From NCBI GenBank assembly GCA_016198705.1, contig JACQIA010000017.1, forward strand, positions 1-47,108: DNA of 47,108 nt, given 5' to 3'. The notes under the pieces were generated by a model. The model was not told the origin of the DNA and did not search any database. It saw only the letters and a list, made by a program, of their open reading frames with translations. The position numbers and the translations under genes were made by a program. This DNA comes from Candidatus Aenigmatarchaeota archaeon (GTDB lineage: Archaea; Aenigmatarchaeota; Aenigmatarchaeia; CG10238-14; SCSR01). This document shows positions 8,694 through 16,920 of this stretch, piece after piece; the first letter of the stretch is position 1, and each line of letters opens with the position of its first letter.

Positions 8694-9518
8694 ATGGTTT
8701 CTCCGATTTTGGCAGTAATTACTGTTGTATTCGTTGGTATTGCTTTGTTTGTCTCTCAACAGTCATTAGAAATTATTGTTGAAACGCCTGCGAGCGTCGA
8801 AACTGTAAAAACTGAAGTTCCAAAAGAAGAACCTAAAGCTGTAGAAGCGCCAAAGGAACCTAAGACGACCACGCCTACAATTGAAACCAAACCAGCACCA
8901 CCTCCGCCACTACCATCACCAGAATATCCAGATGGTTTTGAAGGCACACTTACCAACATAACAAAATACTCAACAAAGATAACAGGATCCGGTACTATAA
9001 CACAAAACAATGAAATAATACAAACAGGTAATGCTAACAATGAGGTGATTTGGAACATCTTATACACCACTCAGAAGATAGATTTTACTAAAGACTTCAC
9101 AATCGAGGTTGACGTTGATTTGACTGGATCTGTATCACATGGTGATGCGATGGCGATCATCGGAGTAGAGGATGTGGAGTTAGTCATGGCTGGTAAAAAG
9201 CCGAATGCTGGGTATTGCGAACTTAGCACAGGTGGCCATGGAAATATCATAAGGATGGAAAGTTCTGGCATGCAACAAACCACTGTATCAACAACCAAGG
9301 GGAAGATTAAGCTTGCCTTCGAAGCGGCAAATTCAAAACTTAGTTGTAGCTTTGACGGGCAAACGGTAAGTGAAACGCAAGTGCCTAAGAGTGGGCAATT
9401 TACTGCTGCTTTAAGATCCGGACTTCATGAAATAATACCTGCTTATGGGCATGAAACTGAAAATCCTACTAGCGGGAGTCTTACTGTAAAATACGATAAC
9501 TTGAATATTGCAAAATAA
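8694..9518 (+). CDS. Exported lectin-like (ConA/jelly-roll-like) protein
   Basis: MVSPILAVITVVFVGIALFV N-terminus, Pro/Glu-rich linker, beta-rich domain with FTIEVDVDLTG...IKLAFEAANSKLSCSFDGQTV. Confidence 0.5.
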   Translation: MVSPILAVITVVFVGIALFVSQQSLEIIVETPASVETVKTEVPKEEPKAVEAPKEPKTTTPTIETKPAPPPPLPSPEYPDGFEGTLTNITKYSTKITGSGTITQNNEIIQTGNANNEVIWNILYTTQKIDFTKDFTIEVDVDLTGSVSHGDAMAIIGVEDVELVMAGKKPNAGYCELSTGGHGNIIRMESSGMQQTTVSTTKGKIKLAFEAANSKLSCSFDGQTVSETQVPKSGQFTAALRSGLHEIIPAYGHETENPTSGSLTVKYDNLNIAK

Positions 9519-9545
9519 CGATTATGAAAATTTCGCTTATCGCAA

Positions 9546-9657
9546 ATATACACCAACTTCTCGGTAAATGATGACACCTGATCAGCTGTCTTTCCTGCTA
9601 TAAAAAATTATCTTCCATATGAGCTGTTAAGTTAGCGCCACCTAAATTGGTGTAAAT
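9546..9657. repeat. Inverted repeat bounding an intergenic segment between convergent genes
   Basis: ATATACACCAACTT (9546-9559) and AAATTGGTGTAAAT (9644-9657), 12 of 14 complementary. Confidence 0.5.
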
Positions 9658-9684
9658 TTCTTTCAGAGTAGAAATTCTTGACAT

Positions 9685-10830
9685 TTATTCATAGCACAAT
9701 TTCCAAGTCGGATGATCCTTATGGATAAGGCGTAAGATGGAAGTTTTGGCATCCTCGGTAAAATACGGCTCAGGGCAAGAACGTTCTTTGCCAAGGTGAA
9801 TAACGCCCAAGTCAACATGGGCACCATTGCCACCATAGACCAGTTGTCCAATAATGTCGCCTTGTTTAACGTGCCTGCCATTTTCGACCCAGATACTGGC
9901 CTTTTGCCTATCGCCATCAGCTTGGTCTGAAGAAAAAGTTTCGAAATTATAGCAAATAAGATACGGGCTGTGATCAATGCATAATCCTGTGTGCCAGCCT
10001 TGTTGTTCGTTTTCTTTGGAAGTTTTTAAGTTTGTAATTGTGCCGTCAGTTACAGCTTGAAAATACACTAAATCTGATGATGTCATAAAATCAATTCCCA
10101 AATGTTTAAAGCCCCATGGACTGTTTTCCGTGTTGCTAAAAGCTTCGTTGATGGAGCTGATGTCTGTCTCGTTGAGGTACGGCGTGATGATGCTCAAGTT
10201 TGAATAGGTTTCTGGACTTACTGGCAAATTTTGACCGTATGAAGACTCATTACGAATCAAGCTTCCGCGGGAAGTATATCCGTGGTAGGAATTATTAAGC
10301 CCATAAATTTGGTACGCAAAAAACCCTAGGAACAAAATATTTATGGCTGTTAATATCAAAATCGCATTCCGTCTGCCTTTTGTGCCCCACTTGCGATCTA
10401 CGGTTCGATAAATGAAATACGGGATTACTATAAAAAAGCCGACGCCGATAAATGTCCCAATGATATTTTGTGTATCACCCGGGTCGGGCAGAAACCATTT
10501 GAAAACTAGCCAAATGGTTGATGCACCGATCCAGACGATTGGCCAGCTTAATGAACGGAACATAATCCAGCTTATAAAACCAAACAGCAGATAGAATAGC
10601 GGGCGGTGGAGAGCATCGCTCAAGCTCATGTCTAATATCGAGACTTTGTCGGGACCGTCTCCGCCAGTGCCAGGACCAATCAAATAGAGTGGTAGAGCTA
10701 GAAGCTGTTCACCTAGAAGGAAGAACGTTAAGACGAAAAACAAGATAAAACTCGCGGGAAGCTTGCGATCCCCTCTCCAGTCTCCATATTTTTTGGAAAA
10801 ATCCACCTTTAACAACCTCAATTCTCGCAA
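9685..10830 (-). CDS. Multi-TM protein with C-terminal M23-like domain
   Basis: Hydrophobic N-terminal half; GFKHLGIDFMTSSDLVYFQAVTDGTITNL...VENGRHVKQGDIIGQLVYGGNGAHVDLGVIHLG. TTG start, true start uncertain. Confidence 0.7.
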   Translation of the reverse strand: MRELRLLKVDFSKKYGDWRGDRKLPASFILFFVLTFFLLGEQLLALPLYLIGPGTGGDGPDKVSILDMSLSDALHRPLFYLLFGFISWIMFRSLSWPIVWIGASTIWLVFKWFLPDPGDTQNIIGTFIGVGFFIVIPYFIYRTVDRKWGTKGRRNAILILTAINILFLGFFAYQIYGLNNSYHGYTSRGSLIRNESSYGQNLPVSPETYSNLSIITPYLNETDISSINEAFSNTENSPWGFKHLGIDFMTSSDLVYFQAVTDGTITNLKTSKENEQQGWHTGLCIDHSPYLICYNFETFSSDQADGDRQKASIWVENGRHVKQGDIIGQLVYGGNGAHVDLGVIHLGKERSCPEPYFTEDAKTSILRLIHKDHPTWKLCYE

Positions 10831-11753
10831 GAACCCGTTATATAAAATGTCACATGCTCATTAATACATGCGAAACACGAATTGGAATAAGTTTTCCCGT
10901 CACTACCGCAAACTGGCTGATAAAGCTGTATGCAGGCGGCTGCATTCCTGGATTCCAATGTACAAAAATGTTTAGTTTCACCCTTTCCTTCTGATTCAGT
11001 TTTTTCTCTAATTTTTATTTTTAATTCTTCTTTAGCCTTCTTGTTAGATTCTATGGCCGCGTTTAAAACACGCTCGATTTCTTCTTTGAGTTTTGGATGC
11101 TTATCCCCCAAGTTTTCCAAAATAGAAATATGTTTAGAGGTATCTTCAGTGACCTCTTCTAGTAAAGTTGTTATTTCTTTTCCTTTATTTCTTGCTTTGT
11201 TAATTTCCCTATCAGCATTTTCCAGCTCTTTGCTATATTCTTTTATAATTTCTTTTGCAGTTTCGCTATCGTTTCTGTCTGCAACTATCTTTGCCTCTTT
11301 TAGTCTTTCTTCTGCAATTTGCAAATGCAAACTTGCTTTCTCTGGTTCGCTACTTAAAGTTAATCTTGCAGTCTCAGCAAATCTTTTCAATTCATATAGT
11401 GGATTGCCAGGAACTGCATTAGAGGAAGCAACAAAACTTCCAATAAACACCAAAAATGACAATGAAAGAACGATTGCCCATTTGTAATAGGAACTTGGGT
11501 GCAAAATTCTATCAGCATTCTTTGACAACCTGTAATAAACCCACTTATGCCCCGGTCTTTCCAATCTCTCAACTAAACCTGAATCTGACAATACGTCTAA
11601 ATGTTCAGAAACTGTGGTAACATGTTTACTTAGAGCTCTAGATAATTCTGACGCTGTCATTTGCCTTTGTTCCAACAATTTTAGGATCTCGGCCCTAGTA
11701 TCTACAGCCATCGTTTTTAGCAAATTTCTTGATATTTTCATTTCGTCGTCCAT
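10818..11753 (-). CDS. Membrane-tethered ArsR-type regulator with DUF5667-like region and C-terminal Kazal domain
   Basis: HTH TRAEILKLLEQRQMTASELSRALSKHVTTVSEHLDVLSDSGLVERL; one TM; VPGNPLYELKRFAETARLTL; ACIQLYQPVCGSDGKTYSNSCFACINEHVTFYITGSC. Confidence 0.85.
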   Translation of the reverse strand: MDDEMKISRNLLKTMAVDTRAEILKLLEQRQMTASELSRALSKHVTTVSEHLDVLSDSGLVERLERPGHKWVYYRLSKNADRILHPSSYYKWAIVLSLSFLVFIGSFVASSNAVPGNPLYELKRFAETARLTLSSEPEKASLHLQIAEERLKEAKIVADRNDSETAKEIIKEYSKELENADREINKARNKGKEITTLLEEVTEDTSKHISILENLGDKHPKLKEEIERVLNAAIESNKKAKEELKIKIREKTESEGKGETKHFCTLESRNAAACIQLYQPVCGSDGKTYSNSCFACINEHVTFYITGSCEN

Positions 11754-11797
11754 AATACATCCATAACTTATATATAAAAATTACTTTTCCATTATTT

Positions 11798-11811
11798 AGG
11801 GTCTGTACCCT
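11798..11811. promoter_or_regulatory. Inverted repeat in divergent promoter region
   Basis: AGGGT-CTGT-ACCCT. Confidence 0.35.
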
Positions 11812-11836
11812 GCATCTTCTACATGTAATAAAAGCC

Positions 11837-12874
11837 GTGTTTGATAATAGAATTCTGGTGATAAAAACGCAATTTAACATAATAGCTGCGATACTAGTAG
11901 CTGTAGTTTCCAGCATGGCCTTTACGCCGGCAGGCTTAGCTAAAAGTGAAGTTGGTGTAATTGGATTTGTGGAAAATAAAATAGTCGCAAGTGGTAAAGT
12001 AATTACCGCAGGTGTTACGCCAGACTCTATACTCTGGCTTTTGGATGTAGCGATAGATAGGCTTGATCTCTTACTCACATCAGATGCAACCGCGAAGGCT
12101 CACAAGTCTTTGGACATTGCACGTGAAAGGCTTCTGGAGGTAAGAGAGATGGCCATACAAAATAAGTTAGATGCTTCGGCAAAAGCGGAAGCTGAGCACA
12201 GAATAATGCTAAGAGTAGCTGAAGAATCCTCAGCTAAAATGCATACAAATAATGACAAGACTAAAGCACTCTCGGAAATAGAGAGTGAGTTAGAGAAACA
12301 CGAAGGGGAAATAACGGGTGTGAAGAATAATATGCACGTGAAAGTCAAAACTGAAGGGAATTTTACAGAAGAACATCAATGGGCTGTTGAAAACTTCATG
12401 CAAAAAATGCTGAACTCTACCGGAGAAGTGAAGCTGAAAATATACATTCAGATCAAGGGAGAGCTTACTTCAGAACAGAAGGCAGTTATAGATAATCTAG
12501 CGAAACAATTCAAAGGGGACGAGGAAGTTAAATTCAGGATAAAGGTAAATGTCATAGCAGACAAAATTGCAGTGGATGCTGAAGATGAACTAGAGTCATT
12601 GCTAGGAGTGCGAATAGGCAAGAAGGAAGCAGCATCCGATAGACTAGAAGAGGCGAAAGAAGCATTCAACGAACTTAAGGCAAGAATTACTGCATTGAAT
12701 GAAAGTAATATTACCATAAAAGCCTCTGATAAAGTCCTATTTGAAGAAAGCCGAAAACATTTGCTGAAAGCTGAAACTGCATTCACAGAAAGGAACTATG
12801 GAGAAGCCTATGGCCAAGCAACTGCGGCCCTAAAACTTGCAGGAAATGCAAAAGCTGAAATTGAGGAGGATTAG
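11837..12874 (+). CDS. Secreted DUF5667-like coiled protein
   Basis: Signal peptide; VTPDSILWLLDVAIDRLDLLLTSDATAKAHKSLDIARERLLEVREMA; divergent from regulator. Confidence 0.6.
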   Translation: MFDNRILVIKTQFNIIAAILVAVVSSMAFTPAGLAKSEVGVIGFVENKIVASGKVITAGVTPDSILWLLDVAIDRLDLLLTSDATAKAHKSLDIARERLLEVREMAIQNKLDASAKAEAEHRIMLRVAEESSAKMHTNNDKTKALSEIESELEKHEGEITGVKNNMHVKVKTEGNFTEEHQWAVENFMQKMLNSTGEVKLKIYIQIKGELTSEQKAVIDNLAKQFKGDEEVKFRIKVNVIADKIAVDAEDELESLLGVRIGKKEAASDRLEEAKEAFNELKARITALNESNITIKASDKVLFEESRKHLLKAETAFTERNYGEAYGQATAALKLAGNAKAEIEED

Positions 12875-13082
12875 ACATCCTCCATATTCTTTGTCTGATA
12901 ATTGATAAAATTCATCTTGTTAGAATCTGTGCCTATTATGGGAATCGTGTTTCCTTGTATAGCAGTTCTTGTACCTGAATTTCCTTTTGAACGGAGGCCT
13001 ATTGCTGAAGTGATGTGACTGAAAGTGCTGTGCTTCTGACAAATCTTCGCGATGTCCGCCATGCTCGGTCTTAATTCCCACT

Positions 13083-14366
13083 TCATCTGTTATAGATGGT
13101 TGGTTTAACAAATGCGAAACTGCCGGAACAACTGCCATCCTGATGCTCGATCTTCAATTCAGTTGCGCTTGTGAGTTGGATTATTATTCTCCCTGACATG
13201 GAACTGCCCTCATAACAATAGATATTGCCATCAAGAATTACTTGAGTAAACTCGCGATTAACCAATCCTAATGATTGTGGTGTGAACTCCAGCTTCCCTG
13301 CACTTGTAAAAACTCCTCCGACTGATATTACCAATTTTGCCGGATCTTTGTTGTCCTGGACTAATGCCAGATATTTGTCCCAGTCAGTACCCATGTCAGC
13401 GCGTGAGGTGCCGTAAAACCAATTTCCCTTCAAAGTGCCCGAAACATCCTGTGCTGTTGTTCCGCATTTGCCGTCTTTTCTTGAAAGCAGATTGTAGAAT
13501 TTTCCCCTGTTCGCATCATCATAATAATCGTAAGCGCAATGTATGAAAAATGATCTTGCACCGTAGCGGTCTGGGTTTGCGAATTTGAGAGGCTTGCTTA
13601 AATCAATAAGGCCGAAGTCGAAATTTCCCTGCAATCTTCCGACACGCCCTATGTTGTCTCCAGCTTTTATTGGAGTGAATGTTTGTATATTGCACCTTTT
13701 TGATTTGTCCTCGCCTTGGAACATGCAATTTGTATCTGACACTATTTTTTCCAGCTCTGGAGAGATTTCCTTCACATGATTGTAATATCCTATCACATCT
13801 TTGCACAATGCAAAATACAATGTGTAATCCACAGGATCTTGCGTAATGCCGTGGTCAAATGATATGAGCAGTAGTTGAACGTCCGCGGGTGCATACAGTG
13901 AAATAGTGTCAGTTGTAGTGCCGCCTGGTGTTATATGGAGATATGTGTGTTCGGTGGGGAATGTGTGGCCAGGAGGGGCGAGGTTGCCTAAAGGTGTTAT
14001 TTCCGTGATTTTTCCTAAATCCACTGGGTCGACTGAAAATACTTTGCCCGTACATTCAGAAAGTTGCAACTTTTCTTTGTCTGACGGAAGTTCTGGATTT
14101 TGTCTGAAAGAACTGACAGGCTGCACTTGCCCGCCATGACCGAATTCCTCTGGTTGTTCTGTTGGATTCTGCTCTTGAGACGGTGCCTGTTTATCTTCGC
14201 CAGATTTAGGAACTTCTTTTGGCGTAATCACTGTAGTGGTTGTCTCAGTTTTTTGTTCGCTCTCAGGTTGGATGCCAGATTTAAATTGTGGCGATAAAGA
14301 CAAGGCTACAACTGCCAGTGCAACTATAACAATAGCAATTAGAGATGTTGATATGCCCTTCTCCAT
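13083..14366 (-). CDS. Exported degenerate M23/LytM-like protein
   Basis: MEKGIS + TM, linker, IQTFTPIKAGDNIGRVGRLQGNFDFGLIDL; CxYDYx and DVxGxLxGxWFxGxSxxDM motifs shared with 6009-7145. Confidence 0.6.
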   Translation of the reverse strand: MEKGISTSLIAIVIVALAVVALSLSPQFKSGIQPESEQKTETTTTVITPKEVPKSGEDKQAPSQEQNPTEQPEEFGHGGQVQPVSSFRQNPELPSDKEKLQLSECTGKVFSVDPVDLGKITEITPLGNLAPPGHTFPTEHTYLHITPGGTTTDTISLYAPADVQLLLISFDHGITQDPVDYTLYFALCKDVIGYYNHVKEISPELEKIVSDTNCMFQGEDKSKRCNIQTFTPIKAGDNIGRVGRLQGNFDFGLIDLSKPLKFANPDRYGARSFFIHCAYDYYDDANRGKFYNLLSRKDGKCGTTAQDVSGTLKGNWFYGTSRADMGTDWDKYLALVQDNKDPAKLVISVGGVFTSAGKLEFTPQSLGLVNREFTQVILDGNIYCYEGSSMSGRIIIQLTSATELKIEHQDGSCSGSFAFVKPTIYNR

Positions 14367-14426
14367 TAAATTAGTTTAAACTTCTGACAAAATAACTAAG
14401 GAACTTATAAACTCTCAGCCTTCAGT

Positions 14427-14705
14427 TCATCTTTTGGTAAGCAAATCCTCTTTCATCTTTGCGATAAGGGACTTGTCCAAGCTGGAATTTTCCGCAATGC
14501 CTATTATGTATATCAGCATCTCCCTGGTAGGATTGAAGAACTTGTGCCTATTTTCCAAATATCTTATAGTTCGTTCGGTTTTATTTAAAAAAGGCTTTCC
14601 AGACACCCTGTCTATCTGCTTAGCAGGCTGTTTTGATTTTGATGGAGCTTTGGATTTTAGCATATCTATCAGCATATCCACTTCTTCAGGTGTGTAGTTT
14701 GACAT
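14427..14705 (-). CDS. Conserved hypothetical protein
   Basis: MSNYTPEEVDMLIDML...; start at 14705 preferred. Confidence 0.5.
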   Translation of the reverse strand: MSNYTPEEVDMLIDMLKSKAPSKSKQPAKQIDRVSGKPFLNKTERTIRYLENRHKFFNPTREMLIYIIGIAENSSLDKSLIAKMKEDLLTKR

Positions 14706-14724
14706 GATATCACATAATAAATAT

Positions 14725-14820
14725 CTATTTTGTAGATACAAATGTTTTACAATGTCTCATATGTCTTCTATACATTGCTTTTGATTTTTTAGTATGGCAA
14801 ACTGGGCAGACATGCTTCAT
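14725..14820 (-). CDS. 31-aa zinc-finger-like microprotein
   Basis: MKHVCPVCHTKKSKAMYRRHMRHCKTFVSTK*, CxxC...HxxHC; 20 nt upstream of the 14705 start, same strand. Confidence 0.5.
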   Translation of the reverse strand: MKHVCPVCHTKKSKAMYRRHMRHCKTFVSTK

Positions 14821-14957
14821 TGAATTTCACCTTAAGATCCGAATAAGAAGTAGCAGAGATTGTTTCTTATCAAAACCTTGTAATTAATTTATAACGATAG
14901 CTTAAATTCATGATTCGACCGCTGGAATTTCGCCTGTTTTTAGAGGCTTAAAAAACC

Positions 14958-15218
14958 TCATTTTTCAGCTTCTTTCAGCTTCTTCTTCATTTTTTCCACA
15001 ATACCTATGAAATCATCCATCCTGTCCATCGTCAGTTGAAATCCCTGTCTGGTCGGGCCTTTGTATTTTGACGAATTCAGCCAGACCCTAAAATCTATCC
15101 TGTCCTGGCCTTTGTAATTGGTTTTTTTGATGACAAGAACCGCGCTTTCGTTTAACTTGATTTCTCCAAGCTTGATGTCCTTTGGCTGGGGCTCTTCTTG
15201 ATCGTCCTCTTCGAACAT
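14958..15218 (-). CDS. PC4/p15-like ssDNA-binding coactivator family protein
   Basis: LVIKKTNYKGQDRIDFRVWLNSSKYKGPTRQGFQLTMDRMDDFIGIVEKMKK. Confidence 0.5.
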   Translation of the reverse strand: MFEEDDQEEPQPKDIKLGEIKLNESAVLVIKKTNYKGQDRIDFRVWLNSSKYKGPTRQGFQLTMDRMDDFIGIVEKMKKKLKEAEK

Positions 15219-15284
15219 GTTACCACTTGATTTAATTTTACCCTTAGAAACTTATAAAATCCTATTAAAAATATATTCCCTCTT

Positions 15285-15386
15285 TTATTTAGAGGCCGTA
15301 CGCTTCTTCTTTTTCTCCCTGTAGCAACCAACAAGCCAATGGTCAGAGCCCCCGCAAATCGGGCACCTTATTTTCAGCTTACCCAT
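15285..15386 (-). CDS. 33-aa zinc-knuckle microprotein
   Basis: MGKLKIRCPICGGSDHWLVGCYREKKKKRTASK*. Confidence 0.5.
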   Translation of the reverse strand: MGKLKIRCPICGGSDHWLVGCYREKKKKRTASK

Positions 15387-15430
15387 AATTAGAATTGACA
15401 ATTGCTTAATTAATTAAAATTATTAAACTA

Positions 15431-16696
15431 TCATCGTCTGTGGGAATCAAATTTTCTTCCAGACCGCCTGTTAGGCCTGGATCCTCTTCTGAACTCTCGC
15501 CTGCCACCAAAATTATGCCCCCTAGGACGGAAGTCTCTTCTCTCATGCGATTCCCTTCTATAGCCATCAACATGCTCGACTTTTATTCCCATCTTCTCGT
15601 TCAACTGCTCGATAAAGACCTCAGTGTGCTTGAGTATGTTTTGGAAGTCGTCGTATTGGTGTTGTGAGACAAGCGTCAAAGCCTTGCCTGCTTCGCCTGC
15701 ACGCGCAGTCCTTCCAATCCTGTGGAAATACATCAACGGGTTCATTGGCACATCAAAATTAATGACCTGTTCAACTCTCGGAACATCTATGCCTCTAGCA
15801 ACAACGTCTGTGGCAACGAGTATATTAATTCTCCCTTCTTTGAACTTCCGAATTGCGTCCTCCCTCTGGTTCTGCGAAAGATCGCCGTGTATAGCGACAG
15901 CACGAGATCCTCTGGCATACAAATCATTCGCAAGCCTTCTTGTCCTGTATTTTGTGGAGCAGAAAATCAAAACCTTTCCTTTGATAGTTGATAAAATTTC
16001 TGACAAATGCTTAAGCTTCTCCCTTTCTTCAACCACCAAATAAGTCTGGGTTATCAAATCCGCGCTCAACTCATCCGAGTCCAGCAAGATTTTCACAGGG
16101 TGTTTCATATATCTTTCAGTAAGTCTCATAATATCGTCCGGCATCGTTGCCGAGAACAGGAGCGTCTGCCTCTCTTTCGGGATGGTTTTTATGATGAATT
16201 GTATGTCCTCGATGAATCCCATGTCGAACATCCTGTCCGCTTCATCCAAGACAAGATATTTGACGTTTCTTAGACTTATTGCATTTCTGTTCATCATATC
16301 AATCAACCTTCCAGGTGTTGCGATGACTATCTGTTGCCCCCATTTCAACATATCGAACTGCATCTTCAGACTTACACCGCCATAGATTGCAATTGACCTG
16401 ATACCCGCATATTTAGAGACTTTTTTAATTTCATCTGCCACCTGCAGTGCCAACTCGCGAGTGGGGACAAGAATTAATGCAGTAGTTTCTTTGCTGGAAG
16501 GATTAATTTTTTGTACAAGCGGTATGGAAAATGCGAACGTCTTGCCGGTTCCTGTGTGGGCCTGCCCGATTACGTCATCCCCTTTGAGTATGTGCGGCAT
16601 TGCAGCTTCCTGTATTGGAAAGGCTTCGACTAGCCCTATGCCATTGAGGGCATCAACAATTTCCTTCCTCAATTCCATTTCCGAAAATTTTACCAT
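15431..16696 (-). CDS. DEAD-box RNA helicase
   Basis: AHTGTGKT, PTRELA, VLDEADRMFD, SATMP, HRIGRTARAG; RG-rich tail. Confidence 0.95.
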   Translation of the reverse strand: MVKFSEMELRKEIVDALNGIGLVEAFPIQEAAMPHILKGDDVIGQAHTGTGKTFAFSIPLVQKINPSSKETTALILVPTRELALQVADEIKKVSKYAGIRSIAIYGGVSLKMQFDMLKWGQQIVIATPGRLIDMMNRNAISLRNVKYLVLDEADRMFDMGFIEDIQFIIKTIPKERQTLLFSATMPDDIMRLTERYMKHPVKILLDSDELSADLITQTYLVVEEREKLKHLSEILSTIKGKVLIFCSTKYRTRRLANDLYARGSRAVAIHGDLSQNQREDAIRKFKEGRINILVATDVVARGIDVPRVEQVINFDVPMNPLMYFHRIGRTARAGEAGKALTLVSQHQYDDFQNILKHTEVFIEQLNEKMGIKVEHVDGYRRESHERRDFRPRGHNFGGRREFRRGSRPNRRSGRKFDSHRR

Positions 16697-16762
16697 AACT
16701 TCGCCTTTCTTTAGAAGGTGAATTTAACTTTATCTGCTTAAATTCCTTGCTTTTCACACGTA

Positions 16763-16864
16763 TCAGTTCGCGCTCTTCATGCACTCCTCAGAGCAATAAA
16801 ATTTGCTTTTGACTTTCAGCTTTGAAAATGGTGTATCCTTCCCGCACCAGTTGCACTTCTTCAT
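16763..16864 (-). CDS. 33-aa zinc-finger microprotein
   Basis: MKKCNWCGKDTPFSKLKVKSKFYCSEECMKSAN*, CxxC-x(17)-CxxxC. Confidence 0.6.
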   Translation of the reverse strand: MKKCNWCGKDTPFSKLKVKSKFYCSEECMKSAN

Positions 16865-16920
16865 AATATAAATCCTCCAAAATAAACTAATATCTGCTTG
16901 GAAATAAACAAGATGATTTT

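Noticed and set aside
9565-9585. ATGATGA followed by CTGA, possible C/D box sRNA
   Set aside because: Boxes nearly adjacent with no room for a guide and no second box pair
10930-11487. 185-aa plus-strand ORF opposite the Kazal regulator
   Set aside because: Ser/Phe/Leu-rich mirror of the coiled-coil codons of the real gene
12871-13138. Short minus-strand ORFs after the 13083-14366 gene, possibly another relic (GIKTEHGGH vs ELKIEHQDGSC)
   Set aside because: Similarity limited to a few residues and not extended in either frame
14938-14965. GAGG...CCTC hairpin near the PC4-like stop as intrinsic terminator
   Set aside because: Only 4-bp stem; archaeal termination mostly relies on T-runs, so support is weak
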